This document shows, piece after piece, positions 34,789 through 38,492 of a stretch of 38,492 nt of DNA. The DNA lies in contig JACQWL010000567.1 in the NCBI GenBank assembly GCA_016209255.1, positions 1 through 38,492 of the forward strand, given 5' to 3'. Made by a program: the position numbers and the translations under genes. How positions within the stretch are numbered: the first letter of the stretch is position 1; each line of letters starts with the position of its first letter. This DNA comes from Verrucomicrobiota bacterium. Its GTDB lineage: Bacteria > Verrucomicrobiota > Verrucomicrobiia > Opitutales > Opitutaceae. The notes under the pieces are model-generated. The model ran no database searches. It saw only the letters and a program-made list of their open reading frames with translations, and had not been told where the DNA came from.

Positions 34789-36062
34789 ATGAAGCCCCGA
34801 ACCCTCGCCCTCTGGCTCGTGGGGTGCACGCTGCTCACGCGGCCGCTGCAGGCCGCCGACCTCGATCCGATCTTCGCCGAAGCGGCGAAATACGAATCCG
34901 GCATGAACCCGGGACCACTGCGACAGATCGAGCGACGCGTCCGCGACGCCGCTGGTCAGCCTGCCCGGCGCGCCGAGCTCGAAGCCGCGGTCGCCAGGCT
35001 GCTCCCGCCGCCCGCGACCTTCGAAGCGCGGCGTTTCGCCTGCCAGCTGCTCGCCATCATCGGCACGGACGCTTCGTTGCCCGCGATTGCCGAATTGCTG
35101 AAGAACGATGAGACGATCGGCATCGCCGGCCTCGCCTTGGGCGCCCAGCGTTCGGCCAAGGCCATCGAAACTCTGCGCAACGCGCTGCCCGCCGCGCGCG
35201 GTCAGGCGCGACTTCAGCTCATCGGCGCGCTCGGCAACCACCAAGACGCCCTGTCCGTGGAGAACCTTGCCAGTCTCGCCCGCAACGGCGACGCCGCGAC
35301 GGCCAACACGGCCATCGTCGCGCTCGGCAAGATCGGCACCGTCCCGGCCCGCGAGATCATTGCCACGCTTCGCCAGGGCGCCAATCCCGCGCTGGCTGGC
35401 GCAATCGCTGAGGCCACGCTCAACGTTGCCGGTCAACTCGCCGCCGCCGGGGATCCGAAAGCCGCCGTGACGCCGAAACCGCAGTGGCGCGGGTGCTGTC
35501 AAAGATTGAGGACACCGGCCGCCGCTCGGACATCCTGTGCGACAGGATCGCCAGGACGACTGACGTGGAGGCGCGGTGCTCGCTGATTCGGCTGCTGTCC
35601 GTGGCCGGCGACGCCAAAGCCCTGGCCACCCTGATATCTGCGCGCAGCGACAAGGACGCCCGCATTGCCGACACCGTTGTCGGCACGCTGGCCGAGTGGC
35701 GCGACGCGGCCGCGTGGGACGGCCTGCTGGCCATCTACCGGCAGCCGCAGAGTGAGCCGCATCGCGTGCTCGCCTTGCGCGGCCTGGTTCGTCTCGCCAC
35801 CGCAGAGAACGCCCGACCGACGCCGGCCCTGGTCGAGCGTTACCGCCAGTTGTTCGACGGCGCGCGCAGCGACAACGACCGCCGCCTGTGCCTCGGCGCG
35901 CTGGCGGGGGTCGCCGATCCGGCTGCTTTGTCGCTCGCGCTGCCCTTGCTCTCAGATGCCGCCGTCCGCGCCGAGGCCGTGCTGGCGGTAAGAAAGATCA
36001 CCACGTCCATCAAGGCGCAGCACCCCCAAGCCGCCAAAGAAGCTCTGCAGCGGTTGAGGTGA
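34789..36062 (+). pseudogene. Secreted HEAT-repeat protein, frameshifted
   Basis: ATG 34789 starts a signal peptide (RTLALWLVGCTLLTRPLQAADL) and then HEAT-type helical repeats: EARRFACQLLAIIGTDASLPAI, AGLALGAQRSAKAIETLRNA, NTAIVALGKIGTVPAREII. Near 35460-35480 the frame turns into non-HEAT sequence (PQWRGCCQRLRTPAAART). The repeats continue in the frame one base earlier: AVARVLSKIEDTGRRSDILC, LIRLLSVAGDAKALATLI, HRVLALRGLVRLATAE, up to the stop at 36062. Restored, the protein would be ~424 aa, a normal length for PVC-type HEAT proteins. A single lost base explains it, possibly in the GGGG run at ~35449-35452. It could be a real mutation or a sequencing error. Such proteins bind partners; no enzyme motif is seen. 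Confidence 0.8.
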
Positions 36063-36452
36063 TCACCCGCGCGCCGCGGCGTTTCTCCAAGACAAATCAA
36101 CCGGATCAGCCCAGTCCCCTGAAGTCGAAGCATTGTCTTGAGGGGACGCACGCCGCGAAGCGGCTTCGCCGCGCGCGCATGCACTGGTCCGCACCGTCTC
36201 CGCCGCCTCCCACGGCCTCCGGTCGACATGTGCAACTTTCTTATTTGTTGGGCGCAACCGTATTTTTAGTTGCCCTGCATCATAATCACCCCATGCCACC
36301 CCATATCAGGTGCGCCCGCACGACGCCTTCCCCCGCCGGGAGGACCGCACCTTCCCGCAATGGGAAACTCCACGCCCCCATTCCCCCCAACGCGAAACCC
36401 GCAACGCCGCCACACCACGTTGTTCGGCATCCGGTCTCCCGGCAGTAAATAG
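36063..36452. other. Gene-free spacer
   Basis: No convincing gene in 390 bp. A compact hairpin GCGAAGC-g-GCTTCGC lies at 36155-36169, and CCCCT (from ~36116) pairs with AGGGG (~36141-36145). Either could end transcription of the HEAT gene, but neither has a T tract. A small AT-rich patch at 36235-36275 (TTCTTATTTGTTGGGCGCAA) may hold the promoter of the next oxidoreductase. Confidence 0.4.
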
Positions 36453-37529
36453 ATGAACCCCATGACCCAGAAACCCGAGATTCGCACCCGGCGAGTTTTT
36501 TTGAAGAATTCGTCCACTGCCATCGTGGCCGGCGCGCTCGCATCCCGCCTGGGATTTCCGCAGGTCCTCAGCGGCGCGCCTGACGCCCGGCCCATCAGGC
36601 TCGGCCTCGTTTCTGCGGCGACCTACGGATATATGGGCGCGCCGCGCACGCTCGGTTCGAATCATGGCACCGCGTTTGCGACGGCCTGCAATGGCTGGGA
36701 CGAAACAAAGCGCAAGCAGTTCAAGGGGACTTTCGTCGCGGCCAGAAAACGTCTGGAGGGCGCGCAGGTCGTCCGGGTCTGGGATCCGGTCAGGGAGGCG
36801 GCGGAGCGGCTCGCCGACGTGTGCTCCATCCCGAAGGTCTGCGACAGTGCGGACGAATGTGCGGAAGGGGTGGACGCGGTGGCCATCGTGGACGACGGCT
36901 CCGGTGAGCAGTGGAAATACGCCCTGACTCCGCTGCGGAAGGGCGTGCCGACGTTCTGCGACAAGCCGCTGGCCATGACCGCAAGACAGGCGAAGGATGT
37001 CGCCGATCTCGCCCGCCGGACCGGCACGCCGTTCATGTCGGCCAGCTCACTGCGGTTCGTGCCGGACGTCGTCGCGCTGGCGCGGGAAGTGCCGTCGCTG
37101 GGTGAAATTCATCTGGCCACCACCCTCTGCGGCAACGAGCTGGTCTACTACGGCATTCATGCGCTGGAGATGGCCTACGCGGTTCTCGGTCGCGGGGCGG
37201 TGTCGTGCCTCAACGTCGGCCAGCCCGGGCGCAACCTCGTCCGGGTGCGATTCGAGAATGGCCGCGACCTGATGCTGATGGTCGCCGAGAGGCCGTGGAT
37301 GCGCGCCGGGTATCAGATCAACGTTTACGGAACGAAAGGATGGCACAGCCTGACACCCAATACCGCCGATCTTTACTGGTATCTGCTCGAGAATTTCCTC
37401 GCGCTGGTTCGCACCGGGAAGGAGAGCGTGCCGATTGAGGAGGAAGTTGAAGTGATCGCAGTGCTCGAGGCGGCTAAACGTTCGCTGGTGGAGAAACGCG
37501 AAGTGACCGTGGCGGAGGTGTTCGGCTGA
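36453..37529 (+). CDS. Exported Gfo/Idh/MocA-family oxidoreductase (second)
   Basis: ATG 36453 gives 358 aa. The leader TRRVFLKNSSTAIVAGALAS is of twin-arginine type. The fold begins at IRLGLVSAATYGYMGAPRTL. It differs from canonical members in having an insert (~residues 60-105: GTAFATACNGWDETKRKQFK) before the second Rossmann strand VVRVWDPVREAAERLA. The catalytic-lysine motif reads VPTFCDKPLAMT, with Asp in place of Glu in EKP. The C-terminal part has LATTLCGNELVYYGIHALEMAYAVLG, where the conserved Tyr/His pair lies. The N-terminal GxGxxG is replaced by GLVSAATYG, so cofactor binding may be altered. It is on the same strand as the Tat oxidoreductase, HEAT and SGNH genes. Substrate unknown. 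Confidence 0.88.
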   Translation: MNPMTQKPEIRTRRVFLKNSSTAIVAGALASRLGFPQVLSGAPDARPIRLGLVSAATYGYMGAPRTLGSNHGTAFATACNGWDETKRKQFKGTFVAARKRLEGAQVVRVWDPVREAAERLADVCSIPKVCDSADECAEGVDAVAIVDDGSGEQWKYALTPLRKGVPTFCDKPLAMTARQAKDVADLARRTGTPFMSASSLRFVPDVVALAREVPSLGEIHLATTLCGNELVYYGIHALEMAYAVLGRGAVSCLNVGQPGRNLVRVRFENGRDLMLMVAERPWMRAGYQINVYGTKGWHSLTPNTADLYWYLLENFLALVRTGKESVPIEEEVEVIAVLEAAKRSLVEKREVTVAEVFG

Positions 37530-37640
37530 TCGGCCAGGCGCCGCTGGAGATCGGCGTGCCGAGGCCGGCAGCCGCCCGTTCCGGTGGCGCCCGATGTTCC
37601 AGTCGGGCGCCACCTGAAAACCCCTCCCCGGTCCGACCCC

Positions 37641-38492
37641 ATGAAAATCCAGTTTCCTTTTGATGATTCGATCGGGCGTTTGGGTGCGGTGCGCCCTGCC
37701 GCAGCGGTTGCCGGGCTTGAACCGAAACCCCGGTCGGCGATCCTCCGCCGCGTTTGCTGGCTGATGGCCGCCTTCTGGTCGTCGTCGTTGTCGATCGCCG
37801 CGGACGGGGTTCCGATGGCGAAAGGCGACACGATCCTCTTCTACGGCAACGCCATGGTGGAACGTCTCCTGGAACAGGGTGAACTGGAGGCGTATTTGCA
37901 GATCGCTTACGCGGGGCATCACCTGCGGATTCGCAGCCTTGCCTGGACGGGCGACGAAGTGGGCCATCGGCTGCGCCCGGACGGGTTTGCCGACCATTTG
38001 AGAACCTTGCTGGCGGCGTGGCCGGCAAACGTCGTGGTGATGGGTTTCGGGATGAATGAATCCTTCAACGGCGTGGCCGGGGTGAACGAGTTTCGCGCCC
38101 AACTCGAGACTTACCTGCGTGAAATCGCGCGGCGGCATCCTCAAGCGCGCTTGGTGATGCTTTCACCAATCGCGGTGGAGCCTGGCGGCCCGGTTGATGC
38201 CACGGTGCGGAATCGCGAGGTTGCGGCGTATGTCGAGGAGATTGCCGCGACGGCGCGGAGGAGCCAGGCGCTCTTTGTGGACTTGTTTTCTCCGAGCCGG
38301 ACCGCGTATGCGCACAGTCCGGCGCCACTCACGGCGTACGGCATCCACCTGAATGCCATTGGAACCCGGGAGATGGCCAGGGTCATCGCGCGCGCGCTCC
38401 TGGGCGATGCGCTGATGGCCCGGGTGAACGTCGGACGCATCGATGAGGTCGCCAGGGCGGCCGCGCAGAAATCGCACCACGTTGCCGCCATC
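37641..38492 (+). CDS. SGNH-hydrolase-like domain, N-terminal part of a larger secreted protein (3' end missing)
   Basis: The frame is open from ATG 37641 through the right edge (284 codons). A leader lies at RRVCWLMAAFWSSSLSIAAD, so GTG 37689 or ATG 37764 are alternative starts; ATG 37641 overlaps the recurring CCAGTTTC motif and may not be the real one. The SGNH-type blocks are MAKGDTILFYGNAMVERLLE, VVVMGFGMNESFNG, RLVMLSPIAVEPGG and YGIHLNAIGTREMA. The catalytic Ser of block I (GDS) is Asn-Ala here, and the Asp of the last block is not in place, leaving His. This degenerate SGNH domain is typical of the first ~300 residues of very large PVC proteins that later carry c-type heme, beta-propeller or HEAT domains. 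I infer the rest lies beyond the edge. Confidence 0.75.
   Translation, partial: MKIQFPFDDSIGRLGAVRPAAAVAGLEPKPRSAILRRVCWLMAAFWSSSLSIAADGVPMAKGDTILFYGNAMVERLLEQGELEAYLQIAYAGHHLRIRSLAWTGDEVGHRLRPDGFADHLRTLLAAWPANVVVMGFGMNESFNGVAGVNEFRAQLETYLREIARRHPQARLVMLSPIAVEPGGPVDATVRNREVAAYVEEIAATARRSQALFVDLFSPSRTAYAHSPAPLTAYGIHLNAIGTREMARVIARALLGDALMARVNVGRIDEVARAAAQKSHHVAAI

Overview
The window is a GC-rich bacterial segment. The gene content points to a Verrucomicrobiota carbohydrate degrader, probably Opitutaceae-like. The pointers are two large TonB-dependent receptors with an N-terminal carboxypeptidase-regulatory-like domain and no SusD partner, secreted Gfo/Idh/MocA oxidoreductases with twin-arginine-type leaders, HEAT-repeat proteins, an SGNH domain of the type that begins giant PVC proteins, weak Shine-Dalgarno signals, and many palindromic intergenic repeats. 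This assignment is an inference from gene families; there is no rRNA or marker gene here.

Layout. (A) 1-1630, minus: a TPR-type secreted protein overlapping (ATGA) a sugar-binding protein of an ABC importer that runs off the left edge. (B) 1981-5555, plus: a SASA-type O-acetylesterase, a GH20 beta-hexosaminidase, and the first ~125 codons of an amidohydrolase. (C) At ~5545-5555 the amidohydrolase fragment meets, tail to tail, the first ~146 codons of a Gfo/Idh oxidoreductase. Neither gene has its 3' part, so this is a rearrangement or chimeric junction. (D) 5545-31135, minus: a nearly continuous block. In transcription order it runs FCD-type GntR regulator, two tandem TonB receptors, an M14-peptidase/esterase fusion, a TIM-barrel/HEAT/beta-helix protein, two GH43/GH32-like beta-propeller proteins, an amidohydrolase/class III aminotransferase fusion, a second SASA esterase, an enolase-superfamily sugar-acid dehydratase, a 2-hydroxyacid dehydrogenase and the truncated Gfo/Idh. 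(E) 31489-38492, plus: an MFS transporter divergent from the GntR gene, a Tat-type Gfo/Idh, a frameshifted HEAT-repeat gene, a second exported Gfo/Idh, and an SGNH-domain gene cut by the right edge.

Block D plus the MFS gene reads as a polysaccharide-utilisation locus. The receptors import an oligosaccharide; secreted esterases and glycosidases trim it; the aminotransferase fusion, dehydratase and dehydrogenases process an amino- or acid-sugar; and the GntR protein probably senses an acidic intermediate. The substrate cannot be read from sequence. GH20 plus SASA suggests acetylated or N-acetylhexosamine-containing glycans, and the dehydratase/dehydrogenase/MFS/GntR set suggests a sugar acid.

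The most notable points are two unusual enzyme fusions, a three-domain glycosidase-like protein, a 2-hydroxyacid dehydrogenase lacking its usual catalytic Glu, a ~20-bp motif recurring upstream of three plus-strand genes, TGCAT/ATGCA inverted repeats shared by the GntR and receptor promoters, several families of REPIN-like palindromes, and the gene-truncating junction at 5.55 kb. All starts, motifs and alignments were done by eye.
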